Origin: Prunella strophiata
Taxonomy: Eukaryota > Chordata > Aves > Passeriformes > Prunellidae
DNA: 64,000 bases
Assembly: GCA_036583965.1 (NCBI GenBank)
Contig: JAZBQD010000014.1
Span: 68,461,835 to 68,525,834, forward strand
Reading direction: 5' to 3'
Shown here: positions 1-10,500 of the stretch, piece by piece
Layout: the number at the start of each line of letters is the position of its first letter
Position numbering within the stretch: position 1 is the stretch's first letter
Notes under the pieces: model-generated
Database searches by the model: none
Told to the model about the DNA's origin: nothing
Seen by the model: only the letters and a program-made list of their open reading frames with translations
Translations under genes and position numbers: made by a program

Positions 1-839
1 ATTAGCTAGAATTGGTTTGGTAGTTCTTGTGTACGTGGAAAGTAACTTCACAGGATCCCATCCGGGTACACAACAGATTAGTAGTTCCTCAGAAATCCAG
101 GGAGGTTTAATCTTATACAACTTTCATAAAAAGTGTGGCCTTTTATCCAGCGACAAAGATGGTTAAGCAAACATCTAATATTGACTTAATGTCTTTATCT
201 GATTTTGGATGTGAAAATAACACATGAGAATAAACATTTGGGTTTGATAAATTTAAATTTCCACTCTTCTAATAGCTCCCAGCAAGATAAAGCACTTTGA
301 CTAGTGAAAGTAGTCTCTTTTTTGTTTTGTTTTTTTCTAGATTAGCATTGAATTTAAGACAGGAAACTGCCATGGGGACCTCCTGTGAGACTCAGGAATG
401 ACCCTCATGCCTTTGGTCATGAGTTCCCAGGAAAAGCCTCTCCCTGCAGGGTGAGATGTAGAGCTGTGCATTTTCCCTGGACAAGCAGCTGGAGATTGGC
501 CTGGCAGTGCCACAAACAGAACGTCTTTCATGCAGAACCACACACAGTACATTTGCTGCCTGCATGAGGGAGATCTGGTAGCTCCCATGTGTCCAACCCA
601 GCAGATGGGGATGGCATCTCCTTTGCTCAGGGGATGGCAAAGCACCAGGAAGCATTTCCCAGGCTGCCTTCCAATGAGCAGCCAAAGATACTCCTGGGTG
701 GACCAAAGGAGTTTTGCCTAGGCAGAGGCCAGGTTATGCAAATGTCTTCATTTTCTTCTTCCTTTCTATTCTGAACAGAGAATCTAGGATCCTTATCTCA
801 ACTCATCAATCCTTTAGTAATTTTTTTTTCTCTTCTCTG

Positions 840-917
840 TCCATCTGTGAAAGGAGAGGCTGAGTGAGCAGCTTTTGTGGGTGCCTGGTGTCTGGCCAGT
901 GTCAAACCACGACAGTT
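840..917 (-). mobile_element. LTR-like remnant (5' end of an ERV LTR), unit A
   Basis: On the minus strand the sequence starts TGTCGTGGTTTGACACTGGC and continues through AGGCACCCACAAAAGCTGCTCACTCA, which resembles the start of an LTR common in songbird genomes as I remember it. The equivalents are at about 17323-17400 in unit B and 30560-30640 on the plus strand in unit C, where it reads TGTCATGG. I cannot place the 3' end or a target-site duplication. Confidence 0.45.
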
Positions 918-1254
918 GGTCAGGCTGTCAGTGGCTCCAGAGCCTGGAAATCGAGGGCAGTAAGGCATGGGATGAGTGATGGTGAGGATGAGTGTGGTCT
1001 CAAGCCCCAGGCAGTGTGCAGAGGTGGCTGCGCAAGTCAGAGGGAGCTGTAGCCTGAGGTACAGCAGAGGTGTCTGCAGAGGTGCCTCAGCCTGAAATCA
1101 CTCTGAGGCTTTCATCCCATCAGGGGCTGTGCCAGCATTTGATCCCAGCAGAAAAAATCCATCCAGGCAGAGGAGCTGGGATGGCAGGAGCTGTCCAGCA
1201 AAGGGGGTGAGAGTGATGTGCTCCCTTTGTTCTCCTCCAAACCAAATCTTCTCC

Positions 1255-1640
1255 TAGGTGTCTGTGCAGCCCAGCTGGCACAAGGCAGGGCTCTTGCTGC
1301 TGTGCCCATGGCAGCTGGAGGCACAGGAGCAGAAGTCCATGGTGCTCCCAGGCAGTGCCCCGTGTGTGGCCTGGGACCTGGTGCCCTGTGCTCAGGTGTG
1401 CAGAGCCCCAGAGCTGCCCCTGGGGAAAGGGCCTGGCCTCTGGCTGCTGGCCCAGCTGGGGCTGGCTGTTGCCCAGGATGCTGCAGCACAGCAGCCAGCC
1501 CCAGTGGGGCTCTGCAAAGCTCAGGGCAGCTGCAGTGGCCCAGGGGGCAGCTCTTGATGCAGCTGAGGCAGGCCTGGAGCTCTGCTGGCTGTGCTCACAG
1601 CTGGGACAGCAGCACACCTGGAGACACCTGCATGGGGCTG
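1255..1640. other. GC-rich block conserved in all three units
   Basis: This GC-rich stretch (rich in CAGCTG, CCCAG and TGGCC words) lies 1.7 kb downstream of the nuclease stop codon. It stays open in several frames on both strands in units A, B (about 17738-18123) and C (about 29834-30219). Openness in opposite frames is expected for GC-rich, stop-poor DNA. I see no splice signals or known domain, and do not call a gene. Confidence 0.5.
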
Positions 1641-2304
1641 CCTCACTCTGCACCTCCACCAGAACCTGTGTTTTAGTGCAGCCCCCAAACAGCTTGGTCC
1701 TGGCTGAGCACTGAGCCCCAGCAGGACAATAAACAACAGCTCCTGAGCTGAGAAGTCCAGTCCCAAGCTGGCACCTCTGAGAGTGACACAGCTTGTGTGA
1801 GCTGTTGGCACCTGGCCCACTTGTTCATGCCATTCACAGGAGAATGACTGGTGTCTGATGCTCACATTTGTGTGGGTGTTATGGCATCCTCTGATTGCAT
1901 TTGCACACCCAATGTCCTGCAAGGATGCTCTGGGCACTGTGACTTTACTGGTGGTTGTAGAAATTTCAGTGAGAAGCAGCTTGTGGTTTATAGAAGATAT
2001 GTCCCTGCAATCCAGCACTGCAGCAAATGACTTTTATTGTAAGCTCTTGCAAACATCATGATGTGGCACACATTGATCTTTGACAGCCATTGAATACATT
2101 TCCCCAAATCACTTTCCCATAAATCTGCAGAGAAGCTTCAGAAGCAGAGCAGAGGAGGAAGGTGTCCAAGGAGTGCATCACAGGAATTTAGCTTTGGCTG
2201 CTCAAAGCTTTCTACAGATCTAAAGCCAAAGCCTGCCTGTCTGGTACAACAGCTGCTGCTCTCCAGGTGCAGTTTCAAAAGCAAGCAAACACAAGCATGT
2301 TCCA

Positions 2305-2495
2305 GGATCACAGAATCACTGAATTGTTGTGTTTTGGAGGGACTTCTCTGGATTCTGTAGTCCAGACTCTAGGCTCCAGCTGGATCAGCTAGAGCAGGTT
2401 GTCCAGAATCTGTCTTGTAGGGGTTTGGGTATATCCAGACAAGATCTCTGGGCATCCTGAGGTGCCCTGGTGCCACAGCCTTGCTGAGGAGGTGA
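2305..2495 (-). mobile_element. CR1 3'-end fragment (unit A)
   Basis: The sequence ATCACAGAATCACTGAATTGTTGTGTTTTGGAGGGACTTCT and the downstream AGAGCAGGTTGTCCAGAA match the reverse complement of a CR1 tail. Unit B has the same piece at about 18787-18980 and unit C has it on the opposite strand near 28970-29165. Confidence 0.6.
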
Positions 2496-2749
2496 GGGAC
2501 AAGTCAGCTGCACACTCTTGGGGACAGCTAAGGAGGAGAGGACTCGTTCCTGAGAGCTCTCTCCTGAGATGGGCAGCAAAGCAAAGCAGCTGGAGGCTCT
2601 TTGTGCCACATCTTTGTGCCTTTGAGCAGGGAAGGAGGTGCTTTGAGGGACAGAGCTGGAAAGACAGCAGAGAAGGAAGCAGCACAGACACTGCACAGGA
2701 CATTAGTTCCAGTTTCCTCTGCTCTGCTGAGACCCCACCTGCACTGCTG

Positions 2750-3256
2750 CCTCCAGCTCTGGGCCCACAGCACAAGAAGGACACAAAGCTGTTGGAGTGG
2801 GGTCCAGTGGGGGCCATGAAGCTGCTCCAAGGGCTGGAGCATGTCTGCTCTGGAGAGAGGGTGAGAGAGCTGGGGATGTTCAGCCTGGAGTAGACTGCTG
2901 AGAGTTCAGTACCTCAAGGATCTCTCCAAGAGGGCTGGAGAGGGTCCTTGGACAAGAGAATGGAGTGAGAGGACAGAAGGGAATGCTTTCACACTGGCAA
3001 AGAGCTGGGTTAGATGGGATATTATAAAGAAGTAAATTACTGTGAGCAAGCTGTGGTATAAGTAAAAGTTATTCAGAGATGTTTTCACTGTCTCATCCCT
3101 GGAAGCGTTCAAGGCCAGGCTGGGGATGGCTTGGAACAACCTGGTGTAGTGGATGGTGTCCGTACCCATGGCAGGCAGGGCAGAATGAGATGATCTTTAA
3201 AGCTTTAAAGTCCCATCAAAACCAACCCAATCTGTGATTCTCTCATTCTATGAAAT
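2750..3256 (+). mobile_element. CR1 LINE 3' fragment (unit A)
   Basis: The plus strand shows the usual CR1 3' series: GAGAGAGCTGGGGATGTTCAGCCTGGAG, then TTCAAGGCCAGGCTGGGGATGG, and a tail ending TGTGATTCTCTCATTCTATGAAA. It ends 43 bases from the nuclease stop codon, so it may supply part of the 3' untranslated region. Copies are at about 19233-19740 (unit B) and, inverted, about 28217-28720 (unit C). Confidence 0.85.
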
Positions 3257-3298
3257 ATGGGAAAAGCCACTGAGCCTCTTCCAATGAGAATGTGAGGC

Positions 3299-3844
3299 TT
3301 ATTCCCGGGGACAGGCATTGTTGAACAGAGTGACTGTTCCCTTGTAGTGATCAGTCAGCCTCTTCTCCAGCTCCCCCAGGGTGATGACCTCCACCTCATT
3401 CTTGTCGTTCTCAGCAATGGCCCCCCAAGCAGCTTTGGGCTCTGTCTCCCCCAGACAGCAGGCAGCTGACCAGATGTGGCTGGGTCTGTTAACCCTGTCT
3501 TCAGATACGTAGGTGTTCCCAGGCACAGCACCCGTGACAACGTAGGTGGTTGTACAGTCCTTGGTCAATTTGGACATTGTTTTATGCTCGTAGACCCTCC
3601 ACTCACCATCATTGAGAATAATGTCCTGGGGCACTATGTTGGTGAGGGTGAAGGTGGCCATTTTACTCACTGGATCATGCATATGGCCACTGGGAGTCAA
3701 ATGGCCGTGGTCCAAATCCTTCAGTACTTTGTAGTCATCAAGGACAGCCTGGCTCTCTTTGATTTTTTCTAAGGTGATCTTGTGATGTTTTATGAGGTAT
3801 GACTCTGTTTCCATCTCTTTAAGATTTAGATTTCTGTCTATGAG
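3299..3844 (-). CDS. Catalytic exon of nuclease copy A
   Basis: This exon of 181 codons plus stop begins in phase 0 with LIDRN after a pyrimidine-rich acceptor. It carries the metal-nuclease core: DLDHGHL (family consensus D-R-G-H, with the catalytic His kept and the Arg replaced by His), followed about 21 residues later by TNIVPQ, whose Asn is the expected metal ligand, and then the family-typical VVTGAVPG and PSHIWSAACC stretches. The exon itself is undamaged. Whether it is translated depends on the frameshift in the upstream exon. Confidence 0.88.
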   Translation of the reverse strand, partial: LIDRNLNLKEMETESYLIKHHKITLEKIKESQAVLDDYKVLKDLDHGHLTPSGHMHDPVSKMATFTLTNIVPQDIILNDGEWRVYEHKTMSKLTKDCTTTYVVTGAVPGNTYVSEDRVNRPSHIWSAACCLGETEPKAAWGAIAENDKNEVEVITLGELEKRLTDHYKGTVTLFNNACPRE

Positions 3845-4256
3845 CTGGAAAGGGAAAGAGAAAGAGGTAGTCAAATGGGGAATGGGAGTAATGAAGAAGA
3901 TTTCCCTGGAGCAGAAGTCTCTGATGGTCAAGATCCTATTTTTTTGTCATCTCAGTGTAGGAAAATGTATGAATCTGAGAGAAATCATACACATGACCCT
4001 CCTGCATGAACTCAAGAGCTTTCAAGAGCAAGCAGCTCACAATCTGACTGCTCTCAGTTTGACTTTGACCTCTGTGATCCAGCCTGCAGCCTGAGCTGGG
4101 AGCATGGATGGATGCATGAGACAAGGAGCATTTCCCACTCCTAGGATTGAAAGGTGACTTTGGTGAGGCACCTTCCCTGACAAATCTGCTTCCTTTTCCT
4201 CCTGTCGCCACATTCCAAACCTGCCCAGGGCTCTCCCTGGATCCCCTCCCACCATG

Positions 4257-4290
4257 CTGTGATTCTGTGATTCTATGATTCTGTGATTGT
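4257..4290 (+). repeat. CR1-tail microsatellite in the intron (unit A)
   Basis: Repeats of TGATTCTRTGATTC lie between the two coding exons. They are the tail type of a CR1 insertion. Equivalents are at about 20741-20774 (unit B) and 27186-27216 (unit C), with small copy-specific changes. Confidence 0.7.
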
Positions 4291-4689
4291 TTGTGTGGTT
4301 GCTACAGGTGTGCCCCAGTCCTGGAACACCAGAGGTTGCCTCCTGTAACCCCATACACAGGGAGATGTGTCAGGAAATCAGTGCCGGAGCTGGGGTTTCC
4401 ATGGCAGGGCTGCAGTTGGTTCAAGGAGGAATAGTTTTGCTCAGAAAGCAAAAATATCTCAGTGTAAATGGAATCTGTTACAGCAGAGCTGAGAATGTGT
4501 CTCAGAGCAGATCTGGGCCAGGGAGCATTTTTCTGCAGCATCAGTGAAAAGGGGTTACAAATGATCAGCTGCTGAGAGGGCCTGTAGCCTCAAAAGAGTC
4601 CTGGGGAAACTAAATACTTCAGAAAGGCCTCAGGAGAAAGTTAACAAAATCAAAGATTTTTTGGGTGGCCTGGGTCCAAGTGCCAGGAG

Positions 4690-4815
4690 GAAAATGCCAG
4701 GTTGGATAAACCTTGGAGCATGCTGGCCTGGTGGCAAGTGGCCTGGCACATGCAGGGAAGCTGGACTGAGATGGTCTTTAAAGTTCCTTCCAACACAATC
4801 CATCCTACGATCCTC
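4690..4815 (+). mobile_element. CR1 3'-end fragment in the intron (unit A)
   Basis: The order GGATAAACCTTGGAGCATGCTGG, GAGATGGTCTTTAAAGTTCCTTCCAACACAATCCAT is a degenerate CR1 3' end. Copies lie at about 21180-21303 (unit B) and 26650-26790 (unit C, inverted). Confidence 0.6.
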
Positions 4816-5857
4816 CAAAAAGAGAGAATGGGGAGGCTGTGGTGGGGCAATACCAGATTAGTTGCTCAGGTTCCTATGTGTAATAAGATGAAAAAGTTTA
4901 TTTTTTCATAACTTCAACATCTTTTGGTTCATCTCTAGAGAAACTTATTTAGCCTTCCTCTGGAGTAGGGCAAGTGGCTTCCTTCTCTGGCTCACCTTCC
5001 CCCAAATGATATCCTGCTACTCTGTCCTTAGCAAGGACAGGAATTGCCTCTTTCTCTTCTGCAATTGGCCTGACCTGTCTTACTGAAGTTTGTCTGGAGC
5101 ACATTTGTGAGGGCTCTATTGCTTGTGGAGTTCTGTCTGTCTGCTGGATCCTTCTGGACCAAGCCTGAGCCAAAGGTGCTCAGGGGTCACTGCCCATGGG
5201 TGGAGATCACACACCCTTCTGACTGGAGCAACACTGATGCTCCTCACTTCTCACTGCCTGAAATGTCACTCCAGAAATCCCTCCACAGCTAACCTGACCC
5301 TCTCATCTCTAGGGCCTTTTCCCCTGAGGCTTTGTCCCTGGGCCATCCCACCCCATTCTGAGTTTCTCCTCACTTCTCTCACACCACTCACAAAGCCTGT
5401 TTGACTCTTCACTGGGAGCAGATAAGCTCTGTCAAGGATGCAGAACAGCTGAGGACAAAGTGGGGCTCAGATCCCAGCAGGACTGTTGGTCCCTCAAGTT
5501 CAGCCTCTCCTGGATGCCTTTTCCCCATCACTTGGTCACCCAGCACAGCAAGGAGGGGAAGCATTTGACTTTGTCATGGAATGCAAAGTAATGTGATTTG
5601 CTGTTCCTGTCAGGTGAAGGCAGAGAGCTGGGCACCTTTGGGATATGATTCAACTCATCCTCCTGCTGATGTCTCAGATGCATCAGAGGAACCTTGTGGT
5701 GCAGGGCTTAGAAGTTCAATGAGGACATTCCCCTCCAGTGTGTCCATTTGCATGTGTGTACTGGGGTGTTAGGAAATAGAAGTGATAATTTAAATGCTTC
5801 AGCCTCATCTCTGAGTGGCTGGAGGCTGATGTGATGTGCTGTAAGAGGGACACTCAC

Positions 5858-6179
5858 CTGGGGCTCAACAAACCACCATCCTCGAGGTCTCTTGGCTTCT
5901 ACAGGCTGGTATTTGTAGGCAGAGTACACTGGAATTCTCCTGTCTCTGTCATACAGGGTGGCATAGTGATAGGCGTTCCTGAAGCGCTGACAGATCCAGG
6001 CTGGGTTCTTTGGATTCAGGGACATCATTTGGGGGAATCCCCTTATAGAAGAACTGAGGACAACTTTCAAAGGAGTTCACCACCTCGCTGTGTCCCAGCC
6101 AGAGGCAGCTGGCCAACACCTGCAGCAGCAGCAGCAGCCCCAGCATGGTGGGAGGATTTCAGTGAAGGCTCTTGCTCCC
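5858..6179 (-). pseudogene. Signal-peptide exon of nuclease copy A, with 1-bp insertion
   Basis: The exon spans from the acceptor TTGCCTTGCAG to a consensus donor. Coding starts at 6146; 6147-6179 is 5' leader. The coding part is 289 nt, against 285 nt in copy B: one extra codon near the 3' end plus the single extra base near 6022. The signal peptide and the PVYSAYKYQ core are conserved, but the stretches just after the signal peptide and just before the donor are strongly changed relative to copy B. Confidence 0.82.
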
Positions 6180-7735
6180 CTGCAAGGCAAATGCAGAGGG
6201 ACACTCAGCTTGGAGAGAGCTGGTCCATGGCCTGGAGCCTTTTTGTGCAGGGGGACAGAGCTGGCAGAGGAGGGGATTATGAGAGACCAGGAAAGGAGTA
6301 ATTTCTGTCCTCCTGCATATGGAAATATCACGAGGGCAATAAGGGTGAAACCTAAAACAGGGTTTAGGTGCCCAGAGGAGGCAGCAATGGGAGAAATCAG
6401 CCTGTAGGGGGAAGGAGCCAAACCCACCAGGACTACAATCAGCTCTCACAGCAAAGTGATCTTGCATCTGAGGCATGGTCCTGGGACAAGGTCACATTTT
6501 CCCACCTCCCTCCTGCTCTCAGCACCTTCCCTCAGCAGACACCTGCAGCTGGGCACAGACTCTGCTCAGCCCCCTGCAATGCTGAGCTGGGCTTTGATCT
6601 CATGGGGCATTGGGCAGGGAAAGAACAGCAATGCTGCACTTCCTACATGTCTCTGGCCCCATCCACGTTCACACAGACACTCAGCTCTTCCAGTCAGACC
6701 CAATACTGAACCCCAAATGACCCACCTGGGCTCCTGCCTCTCAGCTGACATTGGGCAATGGGTGTCCTGCTGCTCACCTTGCATTTCCATGTTATCCAAC
6801 CCCAGACTCTGTACTTGCAGACACATGGAGAGAGCAAATGAAGGGGCCAAGCAGATGGCAGCAGCCAGCATGAGGGATAACACCTCTATCTTATCAGCAC
6901 AATGGCTGCTGCAATGCAAGCCCTGAGGGGCAGCTCTTCCCCTGGTTGCTTGGGATTCCTGCTGATGCTCATCTTTAGCTTTGCTGATTGATTTCCCTGT
7001 ACAGTCAAAGGCATCATTGCAGGAATTTCTTGGACAGCCACCTGTCCTGTTTTGTCTTTCTGAGTGCTGATGAGATTTTCAGCAGTCAGTAAGGTCATTC
7101 CCTTATGAGAAAACTGCTGAAAAGCTCCCTGGGATGCTGGCAAGCAAGCAAGGGGCTTTGTCTCCTTTCTGAGGCAGTGCAGGTTTGGGAGAGCAGGGAT
7201 GCTTCCATTTGCATTGCCAGACACTCACTGGAGGGATTTAACATCATCAGCATTTGGAATAAAGCAGCTGGGACAGGCAGTTCAAAGGGTTCCTTGCAGA
7301 GAAAGCTGCCACAGCCTCTGAAGCACAAAGCCCACCTTGGGCTGGGAAGGCTCTGAGCTCAGGACTGCTCAAAGCTTGACAAGTCACCTGGCCCATTTAC
7401 TCTTTTCTTCTTCTCCCCCCTGTCCCTCATCTCTCCATTTCCACTGGATTCAGGATGTTGAGCTGCACACAGCCATGCTCTGACCCAAGATATCTGGTCC
7501 TTTTTCTCTTTTCCAGCCCTGCATCAGGAACATGCTGACCAATGAGCTGGAAACTGAGACCTGGGACTACAAGTTGGGACTTTTTACAGTGCTCTGCAGA
7601 GCACAGCCAATGCTGCCCCAAATCAAACAGAGAAGGGTCTGAGAAGTCCTTCTGCATGTCCCACTCCATGAAATTGAAATAGATTTAACTAACTTAATAT
7701 CTAACTTATTATCAGATACATAGAAAGCAACCTAC

Positions 7736-7834
7736 CGTGAGAAGGATTGGCACTGGATTCTGCTCGCAGCCCCAAAGTGGCAGAGGAGTCTCAAATGCCT
7801 CTGCTGCAGTCTCAGACTCTCTGGGTTTATATGC
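7736..7834 (-). promoter_or_regulatory. Probable core promoter and non-coding exon 1 of copy A
   Basis: On the minus strand a TATA box (CATATAAA, 7825-7834) is followed by about 25-30 bases of spacing, a probable transcription start near 7798, and a short leader that ends at 7736 on a GTAGGT donor. The next acceptor on that strand with coding potential is the one of the signal-peptide exon, so the inferred first intron is about 1.55 kb. The arrangement is conserved exactly in unit B. The exact start site is an inference. Confidence 0.6.
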
Positions 7835-8323
7835 TCTCCAGGGAGAGACATTTGTTAGATTTCCCAAGATGCTTTTAGAGTAAATTTTCCCAGGAATTTT
7901 GACCACACCTGTGTTTGTCCGGAGGTTTTTTGCAAGGCCATGGGTGGAGTTTTAGTAATCAATTATCTCACCTTCCTACTTATTCAACTGTTTGATATTA
8001 ATTTTCAGGTGAGCTGGCTTGAGGTTCTTTCCCAAATCATTCCTTCTGTCCCTGCCCACCTGACTGACAGAAAATACTACAGTCCTGCAAAATTCAGTGC
8101 ATACATAAGCTCTGATTGCTCCTTGGAGCTCAGCAACTCCAGCCTAGGCTTTGCCTATATATATTTATTCCAAAGCTCAGGAAAGTCTTTGAGTATTGGA
8201 GTCAATGTTGAGAAAGGAGCGAGAGCTTACCTTGAAGCAGAGTCTCAGAAGAAGCAGCTGAACCGTTCCTTTTTTCTTCTCCCTGGAGTAAGGAGTGTTT
8301 GAATCCTCAAGAGTGCCACAGCA

Positions 8324-8700
8324 ATATATACCCAGTCATAAATCTGCCCATTCTTCTAAACAGGGAATTCCACAGAAAAGAGAAATATTCTATTTTTATT
8401 CATGGGGTATGTTCACACCCACCCTGAAATGTGCTGACTGTTTGTCATAGTTTCCTCAGAATTTCTCCCAAATTTGCTGTCTTGCAGCATGGTATGCCAG
8501 GGTCAGTTAACTATATACCCAGTCATGAATTACCCTTTCTTATAAACAGGGAATTCCACAGAAAAGAGAAGTTTTCTATTTTTTATTTAGGAGTATGTCC
8601 ACACCCACCTTGAAATATGTTGACAGTTGTTTGTCATGGTTTCCCCAGAATTTCTCCCAACTTTGCTGCCTTGCAGCATGGCATGTCAGGGTCAGTTAAC
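8324..8700 (+). repeat. 187-bp tandem duplication upstream of copy A promoter
   Basis: Two diverged copies lie at 8324-8511 and 8512-8700. Each opens with ATATACCCAGTCAT, contains GGGAATTCCACAGAAAAGAGAA and CACACCCACC, and closes with GGGTCAGTTAAC. The same pair is present in unit B, so the tandem duplication predates the segmental duplication. It sits 0.5 to 0.9 kb upstream of the TATA box. Confidence 0.85.
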
Positions 8701-9654
8701 AGGGTCTGGTGCCTGCCTTGATCATTTCATCCATGCCACCAGCTGCAGCTGCTGCTGCTCCAGCACCTACACGTGTTTCTATTCCCTACAGAACATCTCT
8801 GGTGACATTGGATGGACTGGCCTGGCTCTGAGAGCACTCAGATATTCACAGTCTGCTCCTCTGCAGCCTCCCATAGCATCATCCCTATGGCCAGGCTACA
8901 AATACTCTCCTGCCTGATTGCCATGGCTTTGGAAGAGCTTCATGCCAGCAGCCTGGGAAGGAGAAGGCTCTGGGGCCACCTCAGAGCACCTGCCAGTACT
9001 TTAGGAGTCTACAGAGAGCTGGAGAGAGACTTTGCACAAGGGCATGGAGCTGAGAGCTGTGCTGGGTTCAGAGGTGATTTTCTTGACAGAGGCAGGTATG
9101 GGGCTGTGTTTTGGAGTTTTGCTGAACACAGAGTTGATAACACAGAGATGTTTCTGTTATTGCTGGGAAGAGCTTTCACAGAGGCAAGGCCTTTTCTGAT
9201 TTTTGTACTTCCAGGCTGGCGTGGAGGCTTGGGGGAATTTGGGAGGTTGGGAGGAGACACAGCCAGGAGAGCTGAGGCCAACTGACCAGAGGGATATTCC
9301 AGACCATGTGACATCATGCTGAGGATATCAAGGGAGGAGAAGAAGGAGGATGTAAGAGACCTTTGGAGTGGTGGGTTTTGTCTTCCCAGGTAACTGTTAG
9401 GTGGGATGGGGCCCTGCTCTACTGAAAGTGGCTGAACACCTTTCAGTCCATGGGAAATGGTGCAAGAATTCCTTGATGTGCTTTGCTTGTGTGCACAGCT
9501 TTTGCTTTCCCTGTTAAACTGTCTCTATGTCCACTCAACAGTTTTCCAGCTTTTACCCTTCCAGTTCTCTCCCTGATCCTGGTGGTTGGGGAGTGGGGGA
9601 GCAGCTGCGTGGGGCGTGGGTGCTGGCTGGGGTTAAACCACACCCTTAGGAGAA

Positions 9655-9925
9655 GGTGAAATGGCTTGAAATGGAAGGAGTGTGGGTTTAGACTGGTCAT
9701 TAGGAAGATATTTGTTGCTGTGGGGGTGGAGAAGCCCCAGGACAGGTTGCCCACAGAAGCTGAGACTGCCCCATCCCTGGAAGTGCCCATGGCCAGGCTG
9801 GCTGGGGCTTGGATCAACCTGGGATAGTGGAAGGTGTCCCTGCCCCTGGGAGGGCATGGAAGTAGCTGGTCACTAAGGTGCTTTGCAACCCAAAATGTTC
9901 TGTCATTCAGTGATCATTCATTCTC
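9655..9925 (+). mobile_element. CR1 LINE 3' fragment
   Basis: The plus strand carries the CR1 3' signature: GCCCCAGGACAGGTTGCCCACAGAAGCT, CTGCCCCATCCCTGGAAGTG and GGATAGTGGAAGGTGTCCCTGCCC. It lies just outside the part of unit A that can be compared with unit B. Confidence 0.85.
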
Positions 9926-9949
9926 TCAAAACTAAACTGGACTCACAGA

Positions 9950-10500
9950 ATCACAGAATTTTTTAGGTTGGAAGAGACCTTTAAGATCATCGAGTCCAAC
10001 TCATGTTCTAACACCTTGACTAGATCATGGCACCAAGTGCCACATCCAGTCTTTTTTTAAACACATCCAGGGATGGTGAATCCACCACCTCCCTGGGCAG
10101 ACGATTCCAGTATTTGACCACTCTTTCTGTGAAAAACTTCCTCCTTAAATCCAGCCTGTATCTCCCTTGGCACAGCTTGAGACTGTGTCCTCTTGTTCTA
10201 TCTGTTGTTGCCCAGAGAAAGAGACTGACCCCCAGCTCACCACAGCCACCCTGCAGGAAGTAGAAGAGAGCGCTGCCCATCCATCCAACCGTTCCAAGTC
10301 CCTCTGCAAAGCCTTCCGTCCCTCTAACAGATCGACACACGCTCCCAGCTTAGTGTCATCTGCAAATTTACTGATGAAAGACTCTAAACCCTCCTCCACG
10401 TCATCAATAAAAATATTAAACAGAACTGGCCCCAGCACAGAGCCCTGAGGGGACACCACTGGTGACTGGCTGCCATTTCTTTCCTGACTCATTTCCTTCC
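9950..10500 (-). mobile_element. CR1 LINE fragment with reverse-transcriptase remnant
   Basis: From the tail (ACAGAATCACAGAATTTTTTAGGTTGGAAGAGACC) the element runs on the minus strand. Its translation shows [20 protein letters not shown] and FADDTKLG, which are the reverse-transcriptase motif block with the catalytic ADD form, and then the C-terminal [17 protein letters not shown]. The frames are broken between these blocks and the 5' part is missing, so it is a dead copy. Confidence 0.93.

Larger units (their letters stand above)
3299..6146 (-). pseudogene. ENDOD1-like secreted nuclease, copy A (frameshifted)
   Basis: The gene reads leftward. The signal-peptide exon is 5858-6146 (acceptor just above 6179, donor GTGAGT below 5858) and the catalytic exon is 3299-3844 (acceptor CTTTCCAG, stop TAA at 3299). 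The start ATG is at 6146 and is followed by a Leu-rich signal sequence (MLGLLLLLQVLASCLWLG). Against copy B the first exon carries one extra base near 6022, within GGGACATC where B has GGGCATC. The reading frame therefore leaves the family sequence after about 40 residues and stops at 5949, while the remaining family sequence (ICQRF, TLYDRD, PVYSAYKYQ) continues in another frame. The catalytic exon is open for all 181 codons and matches copy C exactly at protein level. The family is ENDOD1-like, of the DNA/RNA non-specific endonuclease fold. The frameshift could be real or a consensus error; if it is an error this would be an intact gene. Confidence 0.85.
1..9507 (+). repeat. Segmental duplication unit A
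   Basis: This whole stretch reappears in the same orientation at about 16480-26000 and, for its first 4976 bases, in inverted orientation at 26501-31480. Matching landmarks include the nuclease exons, the GC-rich block near 1255-1640, CR1 pieces and the promoter region. The copies differ mostly by scattered substitutions and small indels. The left edge lies outside the window, because unit B continues for a further 1.3 kb beyond the base matching position 1. The right edge is only a minimum, because unit B runs into an assembly gap at this point. Confidence 0.93.

Noticed and set aside
1112..1676. Long overlapping open frames on both strands, repeated in three units
   Set aside because: GC-rich, stop-poor sequence gives open frames in several directions. 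Conservation among the copies follows from the recent duplication, and no domain, splice pattern or start context supports a gene.
1858..2061. Small hydrophobic open frame (LIAFAHPMSCKDALGTVTLL) present in all units and near 10993
   Set aside because: The opposite strand is equally open, no homologue is recognised, and the 10993 copy is diverged without a clear coding pattern of substitution.
6116..6143. CAG/CTG run read as a polyglutamine tract
   Set aside because: On the coding strand it is the Leu-rich core of the signal peptide.
10020..10492. Reverse-transcriptase-like open frames as genes
   Set aside because: They are broken pieces of CR1 LINEs, reported as mobile elements.
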